Counted from the stretch's first letter, positions 8,237 through 16,886 are shown. The stretch: 64,000 nucleotides of DNA from Embleya sp045207785 (GCF_045207785.1 NZ_CP108776.1:6014001-6078000); one strand, 5' to 3'. The notes: generated by a model not told the origin, from the letters alone. A program made the numbers and translations.

Positions 8237-8962
8237 TCAGTCCTGCGTGGTACGCGCGCGGCGGTACAGCACGAAACCGCCGAGCAGCAGCGCGGCGCCG
8301 AACGGCGCCACCGTCAGCGCGCTCGAACCGGTCTGCGCGAGCGACGTGCCGCCGTGCTTCGCGGTGTCACCGGTCGTGTCGCCACCGGTCGAGCCATTGC
8401 CGGTCGTGCCGTTGCCGTTCGTGTCGCCACCGGTCGAGCCATTACCGGACGTGCCGTTGCCGTTCGTGCCGCCACCGGTCGTGCCGTTGCCGTTCGTGCC
8501 GCCACCCGTCGACGTCTCGCCGGTGGTGCCGCCGTTGCTGCCATTCGTCGGCGGCTTCGTGGTCGGCGGCTTGGTCGTCGGCGGCTTCGTGGTGGGCGGC
8601 TTGGTGGTGGGCGGGTGCGTGTGCGTCGGCGGCTTCGTGCACGGGGGGCACGAAGTCGGCGGCTTCGTGGTCGGCGGCTTCGTCGTCGGCGGCTCGTGCG
8701 TCGGCGGCTTGTGCGGCGAGGCGTTCACGCAGTTGTTGCCGAACGCCGGGTTCAGGGCACCGATGACGTTCACGGTGTTCCCGCACACATTCACCGGGAT
8801 GTGGATCGGGACCTGGATGTTGTTGCCCGACGCCACGCCGGGTGATCCGGCGGCGGCGCCCTGCGCGCCGCTACTGGCGTTGGCCATGCCGACTGCCGCG
8901 GACGCGAGTGCGCCCGTGGTGGCGACGACGACCAACAGCCCCTTCTTGGTGAGCTGGTGCAT
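8237..8962 (-). CDS. Long chaplin with one chaplin domain and a sortase sorting signal
   Basis: 241 residues, secreted. Signal peptide about residues 1-30 (MHQLTKKGLLVVVATTGALA), then one chaplin domain (about 31-80) with the core GNNIQVPIHIPVNVCGNTVNV and its Cys pair. A Pro/Thr/Lys linker built of KPPTT units follows, then a Gly/Asn/Thr linker, the sorting signal LAQTG, a hydrophobic span and RRAR. Chaplins assemble amyloid-like films that lower surface tension for aerial hyphae; long forms are fixed to peptidoglycan by class E sortase. Known long chaplins carry two chaplin domains, so a single domain on a long stalk is unusual. It lies beside a short chaplin, recalling chpC-chpH of S. coelicolor. 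Confidence 0.93.
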   Translation of the reverse strand: MHQLTKKGLLVVVATTGALASAAVGMANASSGAQGAAAGSPGVASGNNIQVPIHIPVNVCGNTVNVIGALNPAFGNNCVNASPHKPPTHEPPTTKPPTTKPPTSCPPCTKPPTHTHPPTTKPPTTKPPTTKPPTTKPPTNGSNGGTTGETSTGGGTNGNGTTGGGTNGNGTSGNGSTGGDTNGNGTTGNGSTGGDTTGDTAKHGGTSLAQTGSSALTVAPFGAALLLGGFVLYRRARTTQD

Positions 8963-9017
8963 GTAGTTCCCCTGTGTCTTCTGGCGAGGGGCGGGGGACG
9001 TTGACCCCGCACGGACG

Positions 9018-9045
9018 TCAACGAGGGGGGATACGCGAGGTCACC
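9018..9045 (-). promoter_or_regulatory. Possible BldN-type promoter of the long chaplin gene
   Basis: On the minus strand GGTGAC (9045-9040) and CGTTGA (9023-9018) are 16 bp apart and about 56 bp upstream of the chaplin ATG. As I recall, the sigma-BldN consensus is CGTAAC-N16-CGTTGA and chaplin genes are known targets. The -10 matches fully, the -35 at 4 of 6. The same region holds an inverted repeat CGTTGAC/GTCAACG (8999-9023). Confidence 0.35.
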
Positions 9046-9191
9046 GAAGCTGCGCCGATTCGCTCTTACGGCTGAGCTTTTGGATTTCTTGGAACCGGCT
9101 TCAGATCGTTTATGACCGCTTTGTCTTCCAGGCGGGCGCTTGGCTGAGCGATGACGATCGACGATTTCGACGGCCGGACGGCCCGACAGCG

Positions 9192-9228
9192 GGATGGCCC
9201 CGAGACCGGAAGGGTCTCGGGGCCATCC
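9192..9228. terminator. Strong hairpin terminator of the short chaplin gene
   Basis: Perfect 16-bp arms GGATGGCCCCGAGACC / GGTCTCGGGGCCATCC with a 5-nt loop, 26 bp beyond the short chaplin stop codon (minus strand). Highly expressed short chaplin genes would need such a stop before the long chaplin promoter. Confidence 0.8.
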
Positions 9229-9253
9229 TCACGCCAGAGAGCGCGGGTCTGTA

Positions 9254-9493
9254 TCAGGCGTTGATGCAGGTGTTGCCGAACGTCGGGTTCAGCGCAGCGA
9301 TGACGTTGACGGTGTTGCCGCACAGGTTGATCGGGATGTGGATCGGAACCTGGATGTTGTTGCCCGAGAGCACACCGGGGGAACCGACGGCCGCACCCTG
9401 CGCCTCGGAGTCCGCCATGGCGCCGCCGGCGCCGGCGAGCACAAGACCACCGCCGGCCGCGACGATGAACGCGACCTTGCCCATCTTCTTCAT
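9254..9493 (-). CDS. chpH: Short chaplin
   Basis: 79 residues: a signal peptide (MKKMGKVAFIVAAGG, cut near AMA-DS) and a single chaplin domain ending at the C-terminus with the core GNNIQVPIHIPINLCGNTVNV and the second Cys in GNTCINA. Short chaplins are secreted, form amyloid fibrils at the air-water interface and coat aerial hyphae and spores; the disulfide-forming Cys pair is kept. The ATG at 9493 has AGGAGG about 10 bp upstream. The adjacent long sortase-type chaplin supports the chpH-like label, but the exact paralogue is inferred from context. Confidence 0.92.
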   Translation of the reverse strand: MKKMGKVAFIVAAGGGLVLAGAGGAMADSEAQGAAVGSPGVLSGNNIQVPIHIPINLCGNTVNVIAALNPTFGNTCINA

Positions 9494-9665
9494 AATTCTT
9501 CCGTCCTCCTTGTCGACACCACGACGCGCTTGCGCGCCGCACAAGGGGAAACGACGGGATCGGGGGGAGGCTACGTGCTGAGTCGGGTATTCACTCATTC
9601 GGGCCCGAGAGCAGTTTTGGCAGGCATGTGGACGGGGCGCGCGGCCCCGGCCACACGCCCCCACG

Positions 9666-10994
9666 TCACGCGTTGTCGAGGAAATGATCCAGGACGCGCA
9701 CGCCGAACTTCAGGCCGTCCACCGGGACGCGCTCGTCGACGCCGTGGAACATTCCGGCGAAGTCGAGGTCGGCCGGCAGCTTGAGCGGAGCGAACCCGAA
9801 GCAGCGAATCCCCAGGTCGGCGAAGGACTTCGCGTCGGTGCCGCCGGACAGGCAATACGGCACCGCGCGCGCACCCGGGTCGTGCGCGCGCAGCGCGGCC
9901 GACATGGCCTCGACCAGCGAGCCGTCGAAGCCGGTCTCCAGGGCCTGGTCGGTGTGTACCGTCTCGCGGCGCACCCGCGGACCGAGCACGGCGTCCAGCT
10001 CGGCGTGGAACTCGTCCTCGAAGCCCGGCAGGAACCGGCCGTCGAGGTGTGCGGTGGCCTGGCCGGGGATCACGTTGACCTTGTACCCGGCGCTGAGCAT
10101 CGTCGGCTCCGCCGTATTGCGGATGGTCGCGCCGATGATGCTCGCGATCGGACCGAGCCGCTCGATCGTCGACTCGATGTCGTCCGGGTCGAGCTCGATG
10201 CCCAGCGCGTCGGAGACCTCGTCCAGGAACGCGCGCACGGTCTTGGTGACCCGGATCGGGAACTTGTGCCGACCCACGCGCGCGACGGCCTCGGCCAGCT
10301 CGGTGATCGCGTTGTCCTTCGCGATCATCGAGCCGTGGCCGGCGGTGCCGTCCACGATCAGCCGCATCCAGTCCATGCCCTTCTGGGCGGTCTCGATCAG
10401 GTACAGGCGCAGGTCGTCGTTGACCGTGAAGGAGAAGCCGCCGACCTCGCCGATGCCCTCGGTGACGCCCTCGAACAGGTCGCGGTGGTTGTCGACCAGG
10501 TGCCGGGCGCCGTATACGCCGCCGGCCTCCTCGTCGGCCACGAACGCCAGCACGATGTCGCGCGAGGGCAGCCGGCCGGTGCGGACCCGGTCGCGCAGCA
10601 CCGCGAGCACCATCGCGTCCATGTCCTTCATGTCGACCGCGCCGCGGCCCCAGAGGCAGCCGTCGGCGACCTCGCCCGCGAACGGGTCGTACGTCCAGTC
10701 CGCCGCGTTCGCGGGGACGACGTCGGTGTGGCCGTGGATCAGCAGGCCGGGGCGCGAGGGGTCGGTGCCCTGGATCCGGACGACGGTGCTCGCGCGACCG
10801 CGGTCCGATTCGTAGATCTTCGGTTCGAGCCCGACCTCGGCGAGTTTCTCCGCGACGTACTCGGCGGCAGCCCGCTCGCCCGGCCCCGAGCCGTCCCCAT
10901 AGTTGCTCGTGTCGATCCGGATCAGGTCGCGACACAGGTCGACGACCTCGTCCTCCGCGGTCGTGGTGGGCTGGGGACGGACAGCCTCCGTCAT
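9666..10994 (-). CDS. M20 family metallopeptidase / deacylase
   Basis: 442 residues, a cytoplasmic zinc hydrolase of the M20 (carboxypeptidase G2/ArgE/DapE) type. The metal and catalytic motifs are visible: HGHTDVVP, WGRGAVDMKDMDA and FVADEEAGGVYGARH, and a C-terminal His in AGMFHGVDERVPVDGLK. An insert dimerisation domain lies between the two catalytic halves. Streptomyces have a close homologue annotated M20/M25/M40 peptidase; the substrate (dipeptide or acyl-amino acid) is unknown. ATG 10994 is preceded by GAGGAG at 8 bp. Divergent from the TIGR04222 gene. Confidence 0.9.
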   Translation of the reverse strand: MTEAVRPQPTTTAEDEVVDLCRDLIRIDTSNYGDGSGPGERAAAEYVAEKLAEVGLEPKIYESDRGRASTVVRIQGTDPSRPGLLIHGHTDVVPANAADWTYDPFAGEVADGCLWGRGAVDMKDMDAMVLAVLRDRVRTGRLPSRDIVLAFVADEEAGGVYGARHLVDNHRDLFEGVTEGIGEVGGFSFTVNDDLRLYLIETAQKGMDWMRLIVDGTAGHGSMIAKDNAITELAEAVARVGRHKFPIRVTKTVRAFLDEVSDALGIELDPDDIESTIERLGPIASIIGATIRNTAEPTMLSAGYKVNVIPGQATAHLDGRFLPGFEDEFHAELDAVLGPRVRRETVHTDQALETGFDGSLVEAMSAALRAHDPGARAVPYCLSGGTDAKSFADLGIRCFGFAPLKLPADLDFAGMFHGVDERVPVDGLKFGVRVLDHFLDNA

Positions 10995-11241
10995 GACGGG
11001 CTCCTCGGGAAAGGCGGAACGGCACGTGTGTACGGGTGTATCACCATCCTGCACCCGCGTGCGGAGTCGGAGCGGGCGGGGCCGGTATCCGACCACCACC
11101 GATCGAGGGTGGGTCCGCGGTCGTCGCCGGGCGCGAACGTAGGGAGATGCCTCTGACGGGCCGGATCGAGCCGGGCTACCGTCCCCATCACGGGTCGAAC
11201 ACGAACAAGCAGGCGAGTCGGACAATCGGGAGGGGTGGCAC

Positions 11242-12126
11242 ATGAACGGCACCGCGTGGGGTCTCACCGGACCCGAGTTCCTCAGGCTGTACGGCGGCGT
11301 CATCGTGGGCCTGTTCCTGCTCGCGCTGGTCCTGCGGGTCGTGATGGCGTGGGCGGTGCGCGGTTATCCGAACCGGTCCGAGCTCGGCGCCTACGACGCC
11401 GCGTTCCTGGCCGGCGGAGCGATGCGGGTCGCCGACACCGCGCTCGCGTCGCTGATCACCGACGGGTACGTGCACGTCCAGCGCAAGGGTCGGGTCGGCG
11501 CCGCCACGGGCGCGCGCCCGGCCGATCCCGTCGCGGCGGCCGTGTTCGACGTGGTGCGCACGTCGAGCGGATCGCGCCCCGCGATGATGCGGGCGTGGTC
11601 GCGCAGCCCCGCGCTCGCGCAGATCGAGGGCGGCCTGGTCGAGCAGGGCCTGGTGCACTCCAAGTCGGCCCGGCGGATCGGCAAGCTGCCGGTGCGGCTC
11701 ATGATGCTCCTCGCGTGGGTCGCCATCGCCCGCGTGATCAACGCGATCGTGGTCGGGCGGCCGGTCGGCATCCTGATCGTGTTCGTCGTCGTCACGTTCT
11801 TGCTCATCGGTCTCGCCGACAGCCCCTTCCGGGCCACCCGAGCCGGCCGCAAGGCGCTGGCCGAGCTGACCTCGCGGGTGCGTGCCGACTCCCAAACGGT
11901 CTCCTCGGACCTGTTGTCGGGTTCCTCGGTCGCCACCGGGGCGATCGTGGGCCTGTTCGCGGTGGCGTGCCTGGGCCTGGCCGCGCACCCGGACCCGGAG
12001 GCGCGCGAGTCGTTGGTGGCCTACGGCGGCACCTCCGGCAGCGGTGGCGGTGACGGTGGTGGTGACGGCGGGGGTTGTGGCGGCGGTGGTGGCTGCGGCG
12101 GTGGCTGCGGTGGTTGCGGCGGCTGA
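11242..12126 (+). CDS. TIGR04222 domain membrane protein with Gly/Cys-rich tail
   Basis: 294 residues. An N-terminal membrane helix (about 18-40), a cytoplasmic region with the motif ELGAYDAAFLAGGAMRVADTALASL, a pair of helices (about 155-195), a further helix near 235, and a C-terminal tail of Gly with six Cys (GGDGGGCGGGGGCGGG...). This architecture defines the TIGR04222 family, whose function is unknown; the tail has been likened to modified or metal-binding peptides. The RBS GGGAGGGG precedes the ATG. A strong hairpin follows. Confidence 0.82.
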   Translation: MNGTAWGLTGPEFLRLYGGVIVGLFLLALVLRVVMAWAVRGYPNRSELGAYDAAFLAGGAMRVADTALASLITDGYVHVQRKGRVGAATGARPADPVAAAVFDVVRTSSGSRPAMMRAWSRSPALAQIEGGLVEQGLVHSKSARRIGKLPVRLMMLLAWVAIARVINAIVVGRPVGILIVFVVVTFLLIGLADSPFRATRAGRKALAELTSRVRADSQTVSSDLLSGSSVATGAIVGLFAVACLGLAAHPDPEARESLVAYGGTSGSGGGDGGGDGGGCGGGGGCGGGCGGCGG

Positions 12127-12141
12127 CGGATCACACCGATC

Positions 12142-12195
12142 CGAACACGCGCCGGTCGAGGTGGGGCGAATCCCCCCTCGGCCGGCGCGTGTTCG
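12142..12195 (+). terminator. Long hairpin terminator
   Basis: 20-bp arms (12142-12161 and 12176-12195) with one G-U pair, extended by an inner GGGG/CCCC and a 5-nt loop, 16 bp after the TIGR04222 stop codon. Confidence 0.75.
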
Positions 12196-12300
12196 TGGTT
12201 CGAACCCTTGAGCGGGGAAGAGTCCGGCCGGGGAATGAGTTCTACGTGTCGCCGCTCCTCCTGAGTGCCCGTGGTGCGGCACGACCGGAGGGAGTCTGCG

Positions 12301-13557
12301 TTGAGTGTGATCGAGGTTGCCCCGGCTCGGATCGACCCTGTGCGGTGGCCCGACGTGGCCGCCGTGCCGCGGCGACCGATGCGTGCGGCGGTGGCCCGTT
12401 TTCTGTTCGAGCGGGCGGTGGCACGCCTGCCGCTGCGGGTGTGGATCGACGGGGCGGTTTTCGGCGCCGGCGGCTCGGCGGCGCCCCGGATGCGGATCGT
12501 GCGGCCGGACGCGTTCTTCCATCGGGTGGGCGCGGGCGGGCTGATCGGCTTCGGCGAGGCGTACCAGGCGGGTGACTGGGAGGCCGACGATCTGACCGCC
12601 CTGCTCACCGTGTTCGCGTCGCGGGTGAGCACGCTGATCCCGCCCGCGTTGCAGCGGCTGAGACCGATCGTGGTGCCGCGCATGCCGCGTTCACAGCGCA
12701 ACACGGTGGCGGGCGCGCGGCGCAACATACACCGGCACTACGACCTGTCGAACGAGCTGTTCGCGACCTTCCTGGACGAGACGATGGCCTACTCGTCCGC
12801 CGTGTTCGAGCCGGGCTCCGACGGCGGCCCGGCGGCGGGCGAGGACGCGCTGACCGCGGCCCAGCACCGCAAGATCGACCGCCTGCTCGACCTCGCGGCC
12901 GTCGGACCGGGCACTCGGGTGCTCGAAATCGGGACCGGGTGGGGCGAGTTGGCCCTGCGCGCGGCCGAACGCGGCGCGCACGTGCACACCATCACGATCT
13001 CGGCCGAACAGCGCGACCTCGCGATCGCGCGGATCGCCAGGGCGGGCCACGCGGACCGGGTCGAGGTCGAGCTGTGCGACTACCCCCAGGTGCACGGCAG
13101 TTACGACGCCATCGTCAGCGTCGAGATGATCGAGGCGGTGGGGGAGGAGTACTGGCCGATCTACTTCGGGGTGCTCGACCGGCGGCTCGCGCCGGGCGGG
13201 CGGGTCGCCCTGCAATCGATCACGATGCCGCACGATCGGATGGTCGCCAGCCGGTCCACGTACACGTGGATCCACAAGTACATCTTCCCGGGCGGCCTGA
13301 TCCCCTCCGACGACGCGGTTCGCAAGGCGACGAGCGCGACCCGGCTGCGGGTGGCGGACAGCAGGTCGTACGGCCTGCACTACGCCGAGACGCTGCGCCT
13401 GTGGCGCGAGCGGTTCAACCGACGTGCGGACGAGGTCGAGTCGTTGGGCTTCGACCGGGTCTTCCGGCGGATGTGGAACCTCTACCTGGCGTGGTCCGAG
13501 GCGGGCTTCCGCTCGGGCTACCTGGACGTCCGGCAGTACCTGCTGATGGAGGCGTGA
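12301..13557 (+). CDS. Cyclopropane-fatty-acyl-phospholipid synthase family methyltransferase
   Basis: 418 residues. A lipid-binding N-terminal domain precedes a SAM methyltransferase domain with motif I VLEIGTGWGELALRA (about 201-215) and the family signature RRNIHRHYDLSNELF. These enzymes add a methylene or methyl group across double bonds of phospholipid acyl chains (cyclopropane or 10-methyl fatty acids). The catalytic motif reads YSSA where E. coli Cfa has YSC, so the Cys is Ser, a state I recall in some actinobacterial members. TTG 12301 is chosen because GGAGGGAG lies 6 bp upstream; GTG 12307 is an alternative. No FAD oxidoreductase of the 10-methyl pathway is adjacent. Confidence 0.85.
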   Translation: MSVIEVAPARIDPVRWPDVAAVPRRPMRAAVARFLFERAVARLPLRVWIDGAVFGAGGSAAPRMRIVRPDAFFHRVGAGGLIGFGEAYQAGDWEADDLTALLTVFASRVSTLIPPALQRLRPIVVPRMPRSQRNTVAGARRNIHRHYDLSNELFATFLDETMAYSSAVFEPGSDGGPAAGEDALTAAQHRKIDRLLDLAAVGPGTRVLEIGTGWGELALRAAERGAHVHTITISAEQRDLAIARIARAGHADRVEVELCDYPQVHGSYDAIVSVEMIEAVGEEYWPIYFGVLDRRLAPGGRVALQSITMPHDRMVASRSTYTWIHKYIFPGGLIPSDDAVRKATSATRLRVADSRSYGLHYAETLRLWRERFNRRADEVESLGFDRVFRRMWNLYLAWSEAGFRSGYLDVRQYLLMEA

Positions 13558-13951
13558 TCCGGTGCCGCTCCGACGGCCTCCGGCCCGACCGGCGGAGTGG
13601 GGGAGCGGGGGAGCGGCTCCCGGTTCACCGAAACTCCCTCACGACCGGGCCGGAATTCGAGGGCTTCCCCTGCATCGCCACCGATACCCCGCGTGATCTG
13701 CTGAGAACTCGGAGGAGGCAAGGGACGGCAAGCCGCGTCTCCATCGACCTGGTCGTACCGGTGGGACCGGTCGACGAGGGTGTGTTCCGGTCGGCCGTCG
13801 CGGGGGTGCGGCCGGCCGGAGCCACACCGATCACCTACCTGTCGCGCAACACCGCCGCAACGACGAAGCCCCGGGCGCCGCCCGGGGCTTCGTCGTGTCG
13901 CGGTCTTGCGAGCGTCGAGGGCCCGGCCCCAGGGGGCCGCGACTCGACGGC
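13558..13951. other. 394-bp convergent intergenic region
   Basis: Between the methyltransferase (+) and mshC (-). It contains a GGAGGAGG stretch near 13711 but no start codon placed to use it, and a strong hairpin at 13860-13896. I see no convincing small gene or RNA. Confidence 0.5.
13860..13896. terminator. Bidirectional hairpin terminator
   Basis: Perfect 17-bp stem with arms 13860-13876 and 13880-13896 (core CGAAGCCCCGGGC) and a 3-nt loop. It can stop both the methyltransferase and mshC transcripts. Confidence 0.8.
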
Positions 13952-15178
13952 TCAGAGCGCCACGCCGAGGATGGCGTCCAGTGCTCGCGAGGCCACGCCC
14001 GGGGCGGACATGTCCTCGCCGCCCTCGGCGATTTGCTTCGCCGCCCAGGCGTCCATCGCGGCCAGTGCGCCCGGGGCGTCCAGGTCGTCGGACATCCGCT
14101 CGCGGATCGTGGCGAGGAGTTCGGTGGTGTCGGGGCCGTCGGGGCGGCCGACCGCCGCGCGCCACAGCGCCAGTCGGGTGTGCGCGTCGGCCAGGACCCC
14201 CTCGGTCCACTCCCAGTCGCTGCGGTAGTGGTGGGCCAGCAGGACCAGGCGGATCGCCATCGGGTCCACGCCCTCGCGGCGCAGCTTGGACACGAACACC
14301 AGGTTGCCGCGCGACTTGGACATCTTCTCGCCGTCGAGCGCGACCATGCCGGCGTGTACGTACGCCTTCGCGTACGGCACCTCGCCCGTGTAGACGTGCG
14401 CGTGCGAGGCGCCCATCTCGTGGTGCGGGAAGATCAGGTCGCTGCCGCCGCCCTGGACGTCGAAGCCCATGCCCAGGTACTTGAGCGCGATCGCGACGCA
14501 CTCGATGTGCCAGCCGGGCCGCCCGGCGCCGAAGGACGCTTCCCACGACGGCTCACCGGGCCGCGCCGCGCGCCACAGGAGCGGGTCGAGCGGGTCCTTC
14601 TTGCCCTCGCGGTCCGGATCGCCACCGCGCTCGCCGAAGATCTCGAGCATCTCGCCGGCGCTGTAGCCGGACACCCCGCCGAACCGCTCGTCCGAGGCGA
14701 TCGAGAAGTAGATGTCGCCGTCGACCGAGTAGGCCGCGTCCTTCGCCAGCAGGTCCTCGATCAGTGGCACGATCAGCGATATCGCCTCGACCACGCCGAT
14801 GTAGTTGGCCGGCGGGAGCACCCGCAGCGACGCCATGTCCTCGCGGAACAGCGTGGTCTCGCGCTGCGCCAGCTCGACCCAGTCGATGCCGTCGCGGTCG
14901 GCGCGCTCCAAAAGCGGGTCGTCGACGTCGGTCACGTTCTGCACGTAGTCGACCTCGTGCCCGGCGTCCCGCCAGACCCGCTGGAGCAGGTCGAACGCGA
15001 CATAGGTGGCCGCGTGGCCGATGTGGGTCGCGTCGTACGGGGTGATGCCGCACACATACAGCCGTGCAACCGGTCCCGGGGTGATCGTCACGAGATCGTG
15101 CACGGAACTGTCGTACACGCGCAGGGACGCACCCTGACCAGGGAGGACGGGGAGCTCGGGAGCAGGCCAGGCATACAT
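13952..15178 (-). CDS. mshC: Cysteine:1D-myo-inosityl 2-amino-2-deoxy-alpha-D-glucopyranoside ligase (MshC)
   Basis: 408 residues. MshC joins cysteine to GlcN-inositol with ATP, the third enzyme-catalysed build step of mycothiol, the main thiol of actinobacteria. It is a relative of cysteinyl-tRNA synthetase: class I motif YDATHIGHA, zinc ligands in VCGITPY and WHIECVAIA, the PHHEMGASHA segment, and KMSKSRGN (KMSKS loop). It lacks the anticodon-binding domain, as MshC should. The ATG at 15178 begins MYAWPAPELP, the family's usual start. Last gene of a minus-strand block with phosphatase, DUF3090 and kinase-fold genes, a grouping conserved in actinobacteria. Confidence 0.95.
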   Translation of the reverse strand: MYAWPAPELPVLPGQGASLRVYDSSVHDLVTITPGPVARLYVCGITPYDATHIGHAATYVAFDLLQRVWRDAGHEVDYVQNVTDVDDPLLERADRDGIDWVELAQRETTLFREDMASLRVLPPANYIGVVEAISLIVPLIEDLLAKDAAYSVDGDIYFSIASDERFGGVSGYSAGEMLEIFGERGGDPDREGKKDPLDPLLWRAARPGEPSWEASFGAGRPGWHIECVAIALKYLGMGFDVQGGGSDLIFPHHEMGASHAHVYTGEVPYAKAYVHAGMVALDGEKMSKSRGNLVFVSKLRREGVDPMAIRLVLLAHHYRSDWEWTEGVLADAHTRLALWRAAVGRPDGPDTTELLATIRERMSDDLDAPGALAAMDAWAAKQIAEGGEDMSAPGVASRALDAILGVAL

Positions 15179-15329
15179 ACGTATGAGCCTAACGTCAGTG
15201 GACCCGGAAGATCTTCCAGGGTTGACGGACGAGTTTCGCGCGCCTTTCGCGGACAGGCCCACCGGCCCGCGCTCGGCGGCGCTTCCGGACCCGCTCTCGG
15301 ACCCGTTCCCGGGTCGAACTCACGAACCG

Positions 15330-16154
15330 TCAGATCGGCGGCCACGGGATGACATGTCGCCGGCCGCTCGGCTCCGGCAGCTTGTCGAGCTCCAGCAGAA
15401 CTCTCACCCGTTCGCGCGTGGCGGCCACCTCGTCCGGCGTAATCAGCTCGCCGAGGCGGGCCCCGAGGGCGCCGTCCAGCTCGGTCGCCAACGAGGTCAG
15501 CGCCGCCCGAGCGGTGGCCGGCAGCGGTTCGCCCGCCCAGCCCCACAGCAGCGTGCGCAGCTTGTCCTCGACGTGGAAGCAGATTCCGTGATCGATCCCG
15601 TACACGTGCCCGTCCGGGCCGGGCAGCAGGTGGCCGCCCTTGCGGTCGGCATTGTTGATCACCGCGTCGAATACCGCGATCCGGCGCAGCGTGTCGGCGG
15701 CGGCGTGGACGAGCAGGGCCGGCTGCTCCTTGCCGTTCCCGTCCGGGACGACCACGTGCGCGATCGGCTTCCAGGCCGGCCCCGGGTCGACCGCGGGCAG
15801 GATCGCGACCGGCTCGGGCTCGTCGTCGGCCCGGGTGTGATCGATCCACATCTGGCACATGCCCGAGCCGTACGGCCCCTCGCGGAACACGGTCGTGGGC
15901 ACGATGTCCCAGCCGAGCGCCTCGGACACCTCGTACGCCGCGACCTCGCGCCCCGCGAGCGTGCCGTCGGGGAAGTCCCACAGTGGACGCTCGCCGGCCA
16001 CGGGCTTCCACACGCACGGGAGCGACACCCCCTCGAGTGTCGCGACGCAGTACAACGTCGCGTTGGAGGCGTCCTCCAGGCGCGCCTGCACGGTCAACTC
16101 GCCCCGGAGCAGCAGCTCACGGACGGCGTCGGAGTCGAGGACCGTGTCGATCAA
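15330..16154 (-). CDS. SCO1664/TIGR03843 family protein, PI3/4-kinase-like fold
   Basis: 274 residues. The motifs CVWKPVAGERPLWDFPDGTLA, FDAVINNADRKGGH and YGIDHGICFH resemble the nucleotide-binding Lys, catalytic D-x4-N and DHG metal site of PI3/4-kinase- and HipA-like folds. The family (SCO1664-like, TIGR03843) always sits near DUF3090 and mshC; its substrate is unknown. Start TTG 16154 overlaps the DUF3090 stop as TTGA, implying coupled translation; an in-frame ATG at 16223 is an alternative that would overlap DUF3090 by 73 bp. Confidence 0.8.
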   Translation of the reverse strand: MIDTVLDSDAVRELLLRGELTVQARLEDASNATLYCVATLEGVSLPCVWKPVAGERPLWDFPDGTLAGREVAAYEVSEALGWDIVPTTVFREGPYGSGMCQMWIDHTRADDEPEPVAILPAVDPGPAWKPIAHVVVPDGNGKEQPALLVHAAADTLRRIAVFDAVINNADRKGGHLLPGPDGHVYGIDHGICFHVEDKLRTLLWGWAGEPLPATARAALTSLATELDGALGARLGELITPDEVAATRERVRVLLELDKLPEPSGRRHVIPWPPI

Positions 16155-16720
16155 CGTCGGTATCCGTTGGCGCGCGGGCAGATGTGCCCCTCGGGATCCA
16201 TCGGCAGCCCGCAGAACGGGCACGCGGGTCGGCCGGCCGCGACCACGAGCAGCGCGCGCTTGGCGAACGCACGGGCCTGACCGCCGGTGAGCCGGACCCG
16301 CAGCAGCGGCGGGCCGTCCTCGTCGTCGTCATCGCCGAGCAGGGTGTCCTCGGGGGTGTCGTCGTCGGGCACCTGTGCCTGCGCCTCGACCACGAGCCGC
16401 TCGTCGTCGGCGTCCCACGCGAGCGCCATCGTGCCGACCCGGAACTCCTCCAGGATCGGCGGCAACAGCGGCCCGGAGTCCTCGAGTTCGGTCGGCGTCA
16501 CGGCCGGCACCGCGGTCTCGCCGCCGGTGCGGCGAACCAGCTCGTCGAGCAGTTCGTCGACGCGTTCGGCCAGTACCGACACCTGGGTCTTCTCCAGGGC
16601 CACGCTGGTGACGCGTCCGCCGGCGGACGCCTGGAGGAAGAAGGTTCGCTGGCCGGGCTCACCTACGGTGCCGGCGACGAACCGCTCCGGGGGGTCGTAC
16701 AGGAAGACCTGGCGGGGCAC
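16151..16720 (-). CDS. DUF3090 family protein
   Basis: 189 residues. It begins PRQVFLYDPPERFVAGTVG, the strong DUF3090 signature, and ends with a zinc-knuckle-like segment with Cys in CPFCGLPMDPEGHICP. The middle is very acidic (DDDTPEDTLLGDDDDEDG). The role is unknown; the family is nearly confined to actinobacteria and keeps company with the SCO1664-type and histidine phosphatase genes, so a link to mycothiol or inositol metabolism is possible (inference). GTG start chosen by the GGAG 6-7 bp upstream. Confidence 0.85.
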   Translation of the reverse strand: MPRQVFLYDPPERFVAGTVGEPGQRTFFLQASAGGRVTSVALEKTQVSVLAERVDELLDELVRRTGGETAVPAVTPTELEDSGPLLPPILEEFRVGTMALAWDADDERLVVEAQAQVPDDDTPEDTLLGDDDDEDGPPLLRVRLTGGQARAFAKRALLVVAAGRPACPFCGLPMDPEGHICPRANGYRR

Positions 16721-16886
16721 GAGCTGCTCCGTGTTTCTGTCGAGAGCGAGGGACGGGGGAGTGGGACGGGCGGGACGGGACAGGCGGACCCGGGGTCCGG
16801 TGCGCGTTCGGGCGTTCACGCACGTGCTCTCGTGCGTACGCGCCGTCCCGCGCGGGCGCGTGGGGGGAGCGCGCCTTTCGAGCACC

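Noticed and set aside
12196..12215. GGTTCGAACC just after the terminator, resembling a tRNA T-arm
   Set aside because: No acceptor, D or anticodon stem could be fitted around it; it is a short palindrome beside a hairpin.
13690..13860. Possible leader or small gene after GGAGGAGG near 13711
   Set aside because: No start codon at a suitable distance in any frame, and the open frame runs into the terminator stem.
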